Positions 1-13,114 of a DNA stretch of 64,000 nucleotides are shown piece after piece. The stretch covers positions 2,722,051 through 2,786,050 of the forward strand of contig JANPWX010020199.1 of assembly GCA_024734555.1 (NCBI GenBank), given 5' to 3'. A program made the translations under genes and the position numbers. Within the stretch, counting starts at the first letter, position 1. Every line of letters starts with the position of its first letter. Source of the DNA: Trochalopteron elliotii. Lineage: Eukaryota > Chordata > Aves > Passeriformes > Leiothrichidae. The notes beneath the pieces were generated by a model. The model saw only the letters and a list, made by a program, of their open reading frames with translations. It was not told the DNA's origin and ran no database searches.

Positions 1-61
1 AGCTTTGAGACTGAGCAGCTATAAACATTCTGTTAGTTCAAGTGCACATAAGGTACTACAA

Positions 62-1145
62 AATCACAGAATTGGTCAGGTTGGAAAGGACCACAGTGGG
101 TCATCTGGTCCAACCTCCCTGCTCAAGTAGGGTCATTCTAGAGTGTATGGCACAAAATTGTGTTCAAATGGTTTTGGAATATCTCCAGTGAGGGAGACTC
201 GACACTCTCTGGGCAATCTGTTCTAGTGCATGGTCACCTGCAAAATGAAATCCTTCATGTTCAGATGGAATTTCCTATGCACCTGGTTCTGCCCATCACC
301 TCCTGTCCTAGAGGTATGCACCACTGAGAAGAGCCTGGCTACATCTTCTTGGCATCACCCTTTTAGATTTTTATACACATTAATGAGGTTCCCTCTCAGT
401 TATCTCAAGGCTGAACAGGCCACCTCCCTCAGCCTTTGTTTGCAGGATTGATGTTTCTGTCCCCCAGTCATCCCCTCAGCCCTCCCATGGACCTGCTGGA
501 GGAGCTCCATGTCTCTCTTGTACTGAGGGGCCCAGAACTGCTCACAGCACTGCAGTGGGGCTGCACCAGGGCTAAACAGAGGTGATGGGGGGATCATCCT
601 AATACACTCCAGCATTCCTTTGGCCTTCTTGGCTACAAGGGCACACTGCTGGTTCACATACAGCTAGTTGTCCACCAGGATCCCTGGGTTCTCCTCCTCA
701 GAGTTGCTTCCCCAGCAGATCAGCCTGTGCTGGTGCCTGGGGTTATCCCCCCTCTGATGCAGGACCCTGCATACACCCTTTCTGAATTTCATAAGGTTCT
801 TCTCTGCCCATCTGTCCAGCCTATGAAGGTCCCTCTAAAGGGCTGCACAGGTCTCTGAGGCATTGGCCACTCCTCCCAGCTTTGTGTCATCTGCAAACTT
901 GCTGAGGAGGCATCTGTGCCCTCATCCAAGTCATTGATGAACAAGTTAAACAGCACAGAACCCAGTACAGAACCCTGGGGCAGACCCATAGTGACAGGCC
1001 TCCAAACTCTGTACCACTGATCACAACCTTCTGGAATCTGTTACTCAGCCAGTTCTCAATCCAATCTAGTGTCCATCCATCCACCTACGCTTCTTGTGAT
1101 TTCTAATGAGGGTCTTATGAGAGACAGTCTCAAAAGCCTTTCTTC
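62..1145 (-). mobile_element. CR1 LINE copy, 5'-truncated, minus strand
   Basis: The left edge (about 62-120) reads as the reverse complement of a CR1 3' end: an AATCACAGAATT octamer-like tail, then GGTTGGAAAGGACC and a stretch meaning 'ATCTGGTCCAACCTCCCTGCTCAAG'-type sequence, all typical of avian CR1. Going right, the minus strand runs through the 3' UTR and then into reverse transcriptase coding sequence, ending near 1145 where the similarity to CR1 stops. A full CR1 is about 4.5 kb, so this copy is 5' truncated, as most CR1 copies are. Frame breaks and substitutions show that it is old and inactive. The subfamily was not assigned. Confidence 0.9.
400..1143 (-). pseudogene. Decayed CR1 ORF2 reverse transcriptase fragment
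   Basis: This is the C-terminal half of the CR1 reverse transcriptase, read on the minus strand in several frames. Near 1084-1010 a frame carries [18 protein letters not shown], the CR1 segment just before the catalytic region. At 989-920 another frame gives [20 protein letters not shown], the conserved RT motif that precedes the metal-binding box. Near 650-480 a third frame gives QCALVAKKAKG and FWAPQYKRDMELL, matching the CR1 C-terminal segment. The family box with the two catalytic aspartates is disrupted by a frame change near 910. Three frames are needed to follow the protein, so it cannot be functional. The identification is certain at family level; the exact subfamily is not. Confidence 0.88.
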
Positions 1146-4100
1146 ATTGATTATCTTCATTACCTTAATTTTTTTTTATCAGTTTAGGAGCTGACATAAC
1201 TAAGTATTGATACTGATATACTACATTTATTTCAGTGTGGGATAACTCCAGAAATTTCTGTGCTGTATTTTTAAACTTACACCACTGCAAATATAATTAA
1301 TACCGCATTTTCACTTTCATCAAAATCCTTTGCACCATGCAACAATTTCATCCTAAATTCTGGAGTGAAGACTGAAGTGAAGACTTTGTGTCCTGGGATT
1401 ATCTAGGTCTGGGTTTTTCAGTAAATGCAGATGCCATAATAACTATCAATAAAATAAAATTATGCTTGTCACTAGATTAGATTTGAAATTCACTAATATA
1501 TTAAGTATATGTATCAAATTTCATATATTGTGACTGCTTGCATAGATCCCTAGTATTTTAATTTTTAATTTCAAATTTAAATCAAGTGTGATTTTGAACA
1601 CCCGAATAATACCCTCTATTTAGCATATCAAAGATTTTTATTACCCCCTCTTTAGTATACTAAAGGTTGTTATGAATAAAAGAAATTAGAATGTCAGAGA
1701 TATATATTGATATATGCACATATAAGTGTGACGTCCAGGTTTTGTCCTGGATGGGAAGGAGAATTCTTTTTAAAATCTCCTTTATGCAGAAATGATGGGG
1801 AAAGAATGTGAGGAAAGGAGGAATCAAAATGGTAATTTTTAAATCAACATGAAACTGGAGAATAGTTCAGCTGAAGGGAGGAGGAGGAGGAGGAAGAAAG
1901 ACACAGGCATGCCTCTGCACCTCTGAACAATCTCTGCTTCTTTTATACAAAAAGTACAGTTTTAGGCATGCCTTTTTCATTTCAGCAGCAGATACACGGA
2001 CTAGTGGGCAGTGCATTTTTTATTGTTGTATATACCTAAGTACTTTTGACTTTATGCATTAACATATATAAATGAGTTTGTTCAGGGATAATTAAATAGA
2101 GTAAGATTAGACATAATAACGAATGTAAAAACTCAACAACCTCTTGTGAAAAACATCTGTTTGATTACATAAGTGATAGACTTTAGGTAAGTACCAAAAG
2201 TGTGGTTTTCTATGTTTGAAGGTCAAGTAGCACTCGTTAAGAAGTCAATTTCAATATGGTCCTAGTATTCACCACTGTACCAAGTAAGGAATATATCAGC
2301 TGAAATGGCTGAAAACAAAAACAGTTATGAATGATCACATATGAATTGATACCATATAAGCCTAAAAATTGTTAACTACTGAAATGAGGCAGTTCTCAGC
2401 TCTCGGTCTGGTTCTGGATTATATTGTAATGCTTCAAATTCAGGTCTTGATGTCAGTAAAAGCAAAGAGATTGGGACTCAGAACAGGCATTACCAGGGAT
2501 GACTAGATAATTCATGAGGTGTTAATCTATATATCTATTTGTTCAGCTTCCAAAAATCTTTCCAAAGTCTATACCAAGTTTCATGCTATACCTATCAATA
2601 ACTAAGGAGGTTAAAATACAATCAATTCAGTGACTGAAGATAATGCAAAGTAGATGCTTCCTGTCTATACCTAGGCTGGAGGAAAAGCTACTCTGGTATC
2701 TTGTTTCCTCTTTTTGAGAACTGCTTGTTTGATACCTAGGTTTTTCTCATTGAAAAAAAAAATTAAGAAAGAAGAGAAAAAGAAAAACAAAAAAAAAAGA
2801 AAAAAAAAATAGGCTTCACTAAAGAATGGCAGAACAGACATGTCTTCAGATAGGTTCTCTCATTAGAAAACAATGAGCTTCCAGTTATTCTGGCAGTAAC
2901 TTTCACTGATAATTATCTGGAAATGACCACTGGTGTTAGGAAAATTGAAATGAAAGAACCTAAGATTCAAGGGTATGAGGTCAGGTATGTGCTTGCTTGG
3001 ATTTAATAGCTGATTTGGAATGACTAGAGTTTCCTGCATGAAGAAGTGCACCTTTGTTTGACAAATGCCTGGTTATATGCACACATAAAGCACTTATCTG
3101 TATTCATTAATATATACCTTGGAGTTGCCTTTAAAGCATGAGGAACCTTCCTTTTCACTGACATTTTAGGATTTAATTGCATTTTGAGAACAACAATAGG
3201 CTCATAACTTGCAAATAGTTTTAATGAAAAAAATTTGGCCTTAAATGAAGTATGGGATTTGGAAAAGTTGATATTGCACCTATTTTAATGTCATAAACCA
3301 CTGCATTTTTTGTGGAGTTGACTCAGTTTATCAAGTGCTAAATTCAGTTTCTCATTGACCTGCATTTCTATATAGGAAAATAACAGTGGAAAATTCAAAA
3401 GAGCATCTAATTATCTGTGGGTTGGTACTGTTTAACAAAAGCTTCCATCTATTTGCCTAATAAGTACATATTTTATTGTGATGCAATATCACTCAGCAAT
3501 CTCCAGATCAGAAATAGACCTGATTTTCCTGCTGTAACTGACCAACCTTTTTTTTGGCCATTTTATGTATTTTTCTGTGTTTTACCCTGTTAACAGCAAG
3601 GAAATGACGACAAAGAATAGAAACTATATTGTTATTAATTTTTTTTTTTGAAACAGAGCTTATATACCAAGGTTGATTCCGTGAAATATTAAAGCCACTT
3701 CATCTTGACTTTATAGGCCAAAGCAATAGCAAGAAATCTGCTAAAGCATACAGTATCAGACAAGCCAGTGAGAAAAAGTAAGTAAACATTATGGAAAAGA
3801 ATATTTTTCATACATTTAATCCAATATGAAACAACACAAATGTTATTATGCCATTATGTAACACATTTTCTTTGTTGTAGTAAATTTAAGATACTTTAAA
3901 TCTCAAAACACATATATGTCTTATATATATGTCTTATATAACAGTATTTCCTGACATTTTCACAAATATATTAATTGACATTACCAAGATGTTTTACAAT
4001 TCAAGTTAACTTCCATAAGATTATTAATTATCATAATTAGATATTAAATATTCAGCATTAGTTCATGGTTACAAACAATAAATGAGCTGTAAGAATTTTC

Positions 4101-5000
4101 TAACAATAATAATATAATAAGATTATGAAAGACAGCAGATAGTATTTACATACAATCTATTAATTATTTTAAAATTTAGATTTATCATTATATATTTAGA
4201 ACCTTAATTTGCACACAAATGCCCTCAATATTAAATGGGGATATTATATTATCACTATTATAATTATTAAATATGGCACAACAAAAGCAGTGACACTGTC
4301 TATTTATAATGGATCACTAGTGCCCCCTTCTGATCCAAAGTAAGAGGAAATACCAAAGTTTTGCAGAGTACACTTCATGTGTTGTTCTAATACCTAGAGA
4401 TTTCTTCCACTTATGTGTTATTTTTAATGCAGGGAACCTATTAAGACACTAGTTATAAACTGACCAGCCTTGCATTCGCAATTCTAGGCACTTTCACATT
4501 ACTAAACTATATCGTAAAAAGGAGAAAAATTATAACTATGAAAAAATAAGTAATACACCACTAAAAATATGTTAATAAAACTGTATTTTTGAGTCTGTCA
4601 TTCTGTACTATAACTTTTGGAATAAGTCTCAATTTATATTTGGTTTGGGTTTTTTTTTAAATAATAGAAGCACTGTATGTGTACATGGCAAAAAATAAAC
4701 TAGAGCTCCAATCCAGAATTAATCACGTTTAATGTCGTATTGCTAGATTTGTGCAGAACCAGTGCTGAGGAGAATAAAGACATTCTCATTCATTATAGTC
4801 CCTTTTCTTTGACTTAATATAAAGGCCAGAAGGGAGGATGACAGATTTAAAAGATATTGTCTGCAGCATTGATTGCACTACATCGATACTTTTTTTGTAA
4901 CTGCATCTGGATGCTGTTTTGTGTGCAAGCTGTATGTTTATTCCTTGCATTATTTGATAATGTTTTATCAAATAAAAATCTTTTAATCATAATCTTAATC
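1146..5000. other. AT-rich non-coding DNA, no gene seen
   Basis: No coding exon or RNA gene is recognisable. The block is AT-rich throughout, most strongly at about 3880-4280, where short TATA/ATTA runs dominate. A purine run (GGA repeats) lies at 1873-1899 and an A-rich tract at 2752-2810. Short open frames such as the 62-codon minus-strand one at 2863-3051 are at chance level. Confidence 0.7.
2752..2810. repeat. A-rich low-complexity tract
   Basis: About 59 bases consisting almost only of A with scattered G and C. It could be a simple repeat or a remnant of an old retroposon poly(A) tail. No retroposon body is recognised to its left. Confidence 0.85.
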
Positions 5001-5029
5001 ATAATCATAATCTTTTGGATTATGATTAT
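5001..5029. repeat. Perfect 12 bp inverted repeat with 5-base loop
   Basis: Arm 5001-5012 (ATAATCATAATC) is the exact reverse complement of arm 5018-5029, with TTTTG between. The left side (4985-5012) is also a small direct repeat of AATCATAATC-type units, so the hairpin probably arose from replication slippage in an AT-rich repeat. No function is apparent. Confidence 0.85.
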
Positions 5030-8000
5030 TTCCTAATAATTACCAAACTGAGGTCTTAATTGATGTGTTACAATAGTAAGGAAATTATGTCCTGAAAAAA
5101 AAAAATTCTTCCTAATTTTAAAAACCATTTATTTTCTCATGAAGACATTAAAAAAGAATTTTTAAAATTATTTACTATCTTGGTCTGGCCTCTTTTTTGT
5201 TTGCTTAATATTTTTATATACTTATACATTATATTAAAGTTCTAGGAGCTTTTGTAAAAATACCACAAAGAAATTAACAGCAGATTTCAGGGATACAGGA
5301 AGGATCCTGATACTTGTTTGGGAGCTGTTTGTGTACAGCTAGTCCACAGTCCTTGAGATTACACCAGGAACAAATTACTACTGTAATCAGAAGTGTCGAC
5401 TTAAAACAGGATCTTAATAAGCTTGAAAGCTAGTATTTATTGAGGCTAAGCATATGTTTTGGCTGTGAAGTGCCTCTCTCAAATATTTTCATAGTAATTC
5501 TTTGGAGAAATAATGCTCTCTTTTAATTTGATGTTTCCTCTTTCTGCATCTGGGTCTGAACATATTCCCTCTCACCATAATCACTTCACACACAAATATC
5601 AAGAGATTCAGTTTTCTGACATAGCACACTAGCTTCTGCTAACTCTTGCACTAAATATATTTGGATCTGTGCTTCGTGTCACAAATTTTAAGAGGTTGAT
5701 TTCATGAAATATGGCAAAAGCAGAAGCTATAGATTTCACCAGCAACTGCAGATAAAATTTTGTGGGGTTTTTTTGACAGAAATCAGAAAAGTGTTAGTTA
5801 TTTATCAAAATCTTGCCTTCTTCAATCAGAAATTTTAGCATCCCTATACTCTAAAGCATGTAAGTTCTCTGTCAAATCACATTTTTTCAGGCAAATCAAA
5901 AATACGAAATACATATGTTGTACATGCACTCATCAAATTCACCATTTTCATTTATTGGCTGTGTCTCCTTACTTGTCATTACATTGCAATTACAGAAAAT
6001 GCAAAAGATTTAAAAAAAGAGGTATTTTAAATAAAAAATTCCAGTTTGGAAATTTTCTCTGCAAAAAACAATTGCATTCAGAAACTGCCTTGCTTCATCT
6101 TCTCCATGAGCATTCCCACTTACATCTCTAAATCAACTCCAACATTTTTAAGACTACATGACTGACACATTTTGGAGCTTGGATATTTTTGTACTTAGCT
6201 AAGTGCATCACTTCCATTACTCCAGAATGGGGATGCTGGTGGGGAGATACCATTTCAAGACAGAAAATATCATATTAACAGGCAACAGGTGACCAAGCTG
6301 TCTGTGCTTGTCAGCTGAGCCTGACCTTTGAATTGTCATGAAGTATGAACACTAAAGGGAATCATTTTTTTACAGTCAAAAGATGCAGAGGGAGCAATGC
6401 AGAGAGGAGTGTACCAATATATTGTGAGTTTTCTGTTTCAGTGACATACTGTCCTTCCAGTCTTGCATGAGGCACGAGGCTGTAAATCAGATATATGTCT
6501 GCCATTCACCTAACAAGCAGTTATACTGGAAAAATGCTGTGGCTTAATAAAATAAGTATTTTAAAAAAAATTAATAGCCTAGGTTGAATTCAAGAAAATA
6601 ATTTAGATGAAATTGTGCCAAAGCCATTCTTCCAAAGCAGGTTTTTAGTAGCTGTATACAATTACAGAAAAATACTCAAAATGTTCCATATTTCTTAAAA
6701 ATATCACTTTATATTCTCTCTCTTGGCTGAACTTCCCAGTCTGTAACACTGCAATTTTTAAGGCTAATTTTAAAACCGACTGAAAAACCCCCTCTAACAG
6801 TGATTGTAGCAATTTGCCAAGAGTAAATGAAAATACAGTTGCAGTGGACGAAACTAGATGATGATACATTATTGCAAGGATCAGTGATCAGCATAGACTT
6901 TTTGAGAGACCATATGATAACCAATTAATCTATTTTTTTTCATTGAAACAATAGCATGGCAAACTTACATAACCTAAGCATTTCTATTTATAACCATAAT
7001 TTAATTTTGTTTCCTCTGGCAAAAAAACCAAGAGGCCAAGCAATATCTTCATGGAAAAAAAAACCAGAATCATAAAACAAACAGAAAAATCATTCAGAAA
7101 TGGCTCTTCACAGACTCATCAAAAGGGCTTTGAGGTACAGGACAGCAAATGATTTTTTACGTAGGAATAAGACTGCAGCAGGAAAAAAAAAGATACCACA
7201 GAGTGGAGTGCCATATTGGCATGTGGGTCACACACTGGGACCACAACACACCTGATAGAGATCAGCACTCACACACAACATAAATTTTAGCTTTGTAATT
7301 CATAGCTACTTGTCTGCTGGGGAGTTTGGAGTCCATGGATGACATGGGTGTTCAGCAGATGCCAGACTCACTTCTGGTTTTACATGGTCACCGTCACTGT
7401 TTTGGCTTCCCAGTGTCCATGCTGCAAGGAGAAATTAAGATCATAATCACCACATGCTTAAAATTTGATTTGCACATTATGTTCAGCAAGAACAATTTTA
7501 GTGAATCTTGCCCGATCTACTTTCTGTAGAAAATGCTTACAGGTAAAGATTCATGCAATGTGTGGTTCATGTTGGTGAGCCACAAAGATGAAAAGAAAGA
7601 AAGGCAGATTTTTTGCAGAGTCTCAAAATATTTCTGCTTATCAGCCAAGGTCTGACAACATGGCTCCATCCTCTTCTACTGTCTTTTTTCAAAGTTTAAT
7701 AGTTTTTCAGATTTTTTTCACACAATGGCCTCAGCTTTCTCATACGTTCCTGTGTAAAGGGTTGTGTGCCTGAAAAGAAATTGAGAAAGGATGAAAAGGC
7801 TGGGTTAGCAAGCCAGGAAATGAATCAGTAACATAAGGAGAGAAAAGGAGCAACTAATTTGTTACGGGGGAAAGAGCCCCTTGCATTGCCTTGACCAAGC
7901 TTCAAGCTCAAATTCTTCTAGCTCTGAACCATATACTTTCTGCAAATAGATCTCCTTTGCAGAAGATCCCAGATGCCTGGGGACAGCCACACACATATCA

Positions 8001-10200
8001 ATACTTTGCGACTTTTGCAAATTATAGTTGCGGTAGTTCACATGAAAATGGCATTCACTAGCCTGATTTTGGTAGCTTTAATTCAATCTATTTAGTTTTG
8101 ACTGCAGTGTCAAAGTCAGTGGTTGTAGGAAGATGCTATATCTGTCTGACTGTTTTCAGGTGGAGTCTTAGATTTTAAAGGGAAAAACTAAGACCCTGCT
8201 TCCTCTATGGCTCTGTAGAAGTTCAGTGTGTATTACTAGAGTTTGTCCCCCTTTTTACAGTCTTCAAATTTTCTCACCTTTATGACAGACCACAAGGTTA
8301 CAGAAGAAGCAAAAGCTCAGTGTAGGTTTTGAAGCTGGCACTCTGTGCCTAGCAAACAGGAGAAATGAGCAACACTCAAGCTGCTGCACTGAAGATAATC
8401 ACTTTTCATTATTCCAAACAAATTTTAGAAACACTGTTCCCAAAACAAAAGAGAGGACTGCCTGAAAAGGTATTGGGATCTTAAAATCTTTCACTTGAAG
8501 AACTGTTGCAGGCTGTGTATTGTTTTGCGGTTGGAAATGTGCAACTGACAGTAGAAATTTGTATGTGTGTGTGTATGTCTGCTGTGTGCGAAGTCTGGAG
8601 GGATTATTCCATGTTAATGAGAGCCAAGGAATTTCTCTAGCAACATCTTGTCTAAGTGCGAATCACATAATTTAAAGCTGGCCAGTGGCAGCTTTAACTT
8701 ACATGCCATTTTCAAAATTGTCTATTTTTTTCTACCTTTTGAGGAAAGAAAAGCTATAACTATACTCAGTTTTTCTAGCCCTTTCTATTTTGCATGTCCA
8801 CTAACCATTCTACAAGACAGAATTGCACCCTTAAATCCTGTAAGTGGAGTACGTGCTATTTCCTTAATGAAAAAATACTCATTTTGTGGAATGAAACTGA
8901 TAATACTACACAATGTTTTCAAGTCTATTAAGTGAAACTCCTGGCTATATGGTCTGTAAATCACAGCAGATTATGCTCCTAGCGTCTATATTCTTCCTCT
9001 TCTCTGATTCCCTTCTGTTTTTTTCTGTAAAGCAGTGTGGAGAGGGGCGTCTTTCAATAACGAATTAATTTCATTAATTTATTTGTTTTAGTGTCCCTGG
9101 CACTGGAAAATGCCGTAAGTCTCCCAGTTTATTTTCTAAAATCTGTAAATAAATATAGACTAAAATATAGGGCCTTTCTTTCTGCAGCCACTCAAACATG
9201 TAAGAATTTCTTTCTCTCACAATGCAGCAAATTGAATTCTATAATCCATAACACTTTATAATAAATTAATTCACAATTTCTGCCATTTTACAAAGCAATT
9301 ACTTAACAGTAACTCATCGAGTGTCCAAAACTGAAGCTGCAGAAGAGCTAGCTCTGATTTGTTGAGTAACTCTGGATAAAGCTCTTGTATTAGGTGAATA
9401 TTTTCAGCTTGAGTATTGCCTCAGAAATCTCCATTGAGGCTAGACATGGATATAACACAAGGCTGCAATCTTTACACAGTAAAATGTGTCACTGAGAACA
9501 TCTGTATAAGAAAACATAAACTGCAAGACAAAACTCAAGATATTTTTTACTACAGTTTTAATTGGATTTAAAATATTTTTCACTACACCAATACAAATTA
9601 GTCCACCTTACAGTGTTGCTGTTAGGAGAAGTGTGGTGTTAATTATACAGATTGGCTATTCACAATCTTTCAATCTCTAAACTTCTTGCCATCCCAAACA
9701 CTGAAAAGAAAAGGTATAGAAAACTGCCTTAGTGTCTCTGTTATAGGTAATTAACAGCAAGCAGGTAATTAACAAGAAGATGGAGCCACCACAGAATTCC
9801 AGGAAAGCTATCCAATAACAAACAGTAAGATTCCATGCAGATAAAGGCTTCTTTCTTTATTTGACCCTTGATGAACACATGTACAAAATCCATAACTGTT
9901 GTGGCTTATTAAAGAACTGAGGAAAGGTAAAAAATATTTCCTGCAAAGATTTTAAGGTAGCATGAGGCAAGACTCTTTTTAAAATAGTACCATTAAAGGT
10001 TGGCTGGAGATTGCAGTAGCAGAGATCCAAAAAAGCCGATCCAAGACAGTATTTTGTTTAAAATTATAAAATCTCTATAGAATGATTCAGAAGTAGTGGG
10101 GTTTTTTTTAGTTCCTGTACCATAATTTAAATATGAAGCAAACCCTCAACATTTCATACTAACTACCATTTCTTTTATTCTCTAAGTAATCTTAGTAGGT
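5030..10200. other. Non-coding DNA, no gene seen
   Basis: No recognisable gene, RNA or transposon was seen. The longest open frame is 5760-6131 on the plus strand (123 codons). It uses a non-ATG start at its edge, matches no family I know, and has no good splice context, so I treat it as chance. A short GT run lies near 8562-8578. Confidence 0.65.
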
Positions 10201-10221
10201 GGAGGGAGGGAGGGAGGGAGA
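10201..10221. repeat. (GGGA)n microsatellite
   Basis: Five tandem GGGA-type units in a purine-only run on the plus strand. Confidence 0.85.
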
Positions 10222-12402
10222 AGCAAACCTTTTAAGCATTCTCTAGCTTGATGTGGGGGTGGAAAAAGAAGCTTGTAGAATCTGATAGTGACTGCCCCTC
10301 GAAAAACAATAATTAGCTTGAGAAAAGCACAGCAGTTTCAGCTGTCAAAAGGCACGAAATCCCAGTGTCACCAGTTTGATCAGCTCATTGATAGGATATG
10401 CAAAGACCTGTTCAGAAATGAAGGAGCAGCAGTGATAGGGATCAGCATGTTTGTACTATGTCAGTTTTAGGCAGTGAAATAATATGATGATTGTCAAATT
10501 TGAAAAAGTGAAAATATATCCCAGAACTTAAACAGAATGAGTTACAGTTCTAAGGATGATGTCTTAGCTAAGCCTTGTCTTTCACTTTTCTGAAAGAATA
10601 AACAAAATACAGGCTAAAAACAATTCATGAGCAAAAGAAAAGGAGAAAAAAGCAGGAGAAAAATTTTTGTAAACTGATTTTGCTTGCCCTTTGGACATAA
10701 AAAAATTAGTAACTATGCAAAAGAAATTTTCCTTTAAGTTACTAATAGAGGAAGGAAAAAAATGCATATTCCAACACCTCATTTTATTATTTTTATTTAC
10801 TGGCAGACTTTTCTGGTGCTTTACAGATCAAGAAAGTCACAGTTTCTGCCACTGCAAGTTTGTCACCTTTGCTAAAATATACCCTGTAGAGAGACTGCAT
10901 ATTCACTCAGGTTGAAGGTCAAAACTTCAGGTTTTGTTTGTGTCTTTTGCAGAAAAGCACATTTCTCCTAGTCAGCCAGTTTCCACTGGAAGCCGTGCAT
11001 TTGTAAAATGGTTGGCTAAAGAAGCTCTTTGTGCAGGGTTCATCGTTTGCTGTATTTTTATAGCATGCTCAGCATGCCAGAGACCTGGCCTCCTGGGCTA
11101 TGGCTAACCACAGACAGTGCAATACAAGAAATATTTGGAAAATAAAACCAGGGTGGGAACATGCTAAGGGGATTTCAGAAAATAACTCTCCTGCTATCTT
11201 CCTACAGCCTCTGTGCATCCACAAACACACAGATATCCACAAATAAAATCTGATATATAAATCAGTGTATCCCCAGCTGCTGGAAAACCATCATCAATAT
11301 TCTTACTTTGGGAAATGAAACCTCCTAGAGCAATCTGTACCAGCAATGCCTACCAGCCTGCCATTTCTGCAGTTTAGTGGGAAGAAATAAACTTTATTGT
11401 AGTATTAGAGGAAGAAAAAGGGGTTCTTGGCTTTCTTTGCGTGGGTGTGAATGAACGGGAACAATCATAATAATAGCAATAACCCTCCAACTGCATCTGA
11501 CTGTCTTACTCTAATCTGCTTTATGTACACCCCTCATGATGATGTACAGAATTTAAAAGGCCACAAGCCAGTTATGCACAGAAACCCATGCACACAGGGT
11601 GTTGCTTTGATTATATCCAAACATCACTTTAGGAATGCTTAAAAACTTTGTTTCTACAGAGCTGAAACCAGAACTCTCTTTCCTGAGAATCAGAGCCATT
11701 TGCCGTTTCTGTTTCCACATAAAAAAGAAATACAAATCCAACATAGATAATAAAAGCTGATCAAATTGTACTTTTTGATCAAAAACGAACATAAATTAAT
11801 TCAAGAACCATGCCATTTAGGAGACCTGATGCCTTCTGCATTGAATCAGGTCAAACAGTTGAACTACTACTTTCCTGACACAAATGAAATTTTAAAATGT
11901 CAAGAAACCACACTGGATATTTTCTAGTAGTTTTCCATGTATCTCTGGGAAACACAACACACATATAATTTTCTTACCACAAATTTAAAATATGCTTAAA
12001 ACTTTGCTTCCCAATATAAATATTGCAGACAGTGACTGAATTTAAGAAAAAAAAATGCTCTTTCTAGGAAAACTAAATGTATTTTTTGTGAAAAATAGCT
12101 ACAACCCTGACCTTTTCTCAGTCAGTTGGATTTTTGCCAAAAATACAAGTAGATTAAAACACAAGATTAAAAATATTCCAAGATATTTTTACAATAACTC
12201 ACCTACACATGAATTTTCCTTTCCACCTCTAGTACCAAAGGCAAAACTTATGAACAATTAAATAAGTAAATCAGTTCGAAACTGTTTTTATTTCCTTAAG
12301 AGAAAAACAAAACCTGATATTATTAATTCTGATTTAGACTATTTCAATTGCAGAACTTCTTGTGCTCCAAGTCTGGTCCATTAAGTGAAGTGTTATTCAG
12401 TT

Positions 12403-12445
12403 AAATCACAGAATATCTGGAAAGGCATTAAATCCTTCCAGTGAA
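12403..12445 (-). mobile_element. Possible short CR1 3' tail remnant
   Basis: The plus strand reads AATCACAGAATATCTGGAAA followed by a degraded 'ATCCTTCCAGT'-like stretch. This has the form of a CR1 3' tail in reverse complement (octamer, then GGAAGG region). It is only about 40 bases and lacks the usual GGTTGGAA block intact, so it may be coincidence. Confidence 0.25.
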
Positions 12446-13079
12446 AATCTTAATTATTAAGAAAACCCAGATTGTAACTATTTTTAGCTAATTGGAGAAG
12501 AAAATATTTTTTAAACCTTCATATTTGAGAAGGTACATCTATAATATTCCTGCAAAGTCTCTTGGTTTTGAAATGTGGCATATTATTCAGCCCTAGTCCT
12601 TTGATGTGTGTTTTTCCCTCAATCCATGCTCCAACAATTCTGTCATACAGAGAACTGAAAATTAAGTTATTCTCACCAGCAATACTCCCCCACAAAGAAT
12701 CTATCAAACCACAGATATAAACCTCAGAACAATCCCTGCCAGGTTTCTCATGCAAATGACGCAGAAAAACTTACAAGAGCACTTTAAGATATTGAGAACC
12801 CTTCAATACAACCCAGTATAATAACTTTTACTTGCTAATTTCTATGGGTCAGTTGCAAAGGAATAGACCTGTCAATCTTTTTCAGATGTAGCAGAATTTG
12901 TCTGTCTGCAAACAGGGATGCTTTGTTGTTGCCATAGATACTAATCCTCCACTTTCCTTCTGTTGACACAGCTAGTCACACTCTAAACTACCTGATCACA
13001 CTTTTAATAGGCAGCTGACTCCAGTACCATAAAATGCTCAAATCAAGTTCATAACACTTGAGGCATCCACTGTTGCATT

Positions 13080-13114
13080 AAAAAAAAAAAACAACAACAA
13101 AAAACCAACAAAAC
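13080..13114. repeat. A/C-rich low-complexity tract
   Basis: A run of about 11 A followed by ACA/AAC units. Confidence 0.8.

Noticed and set aside
5760..6131. 123-codon plus-strand open frame
   Set aside because: No known family, non-ATG edge, His/Ser/Lys-rich chance composition, no convincing splice signals.
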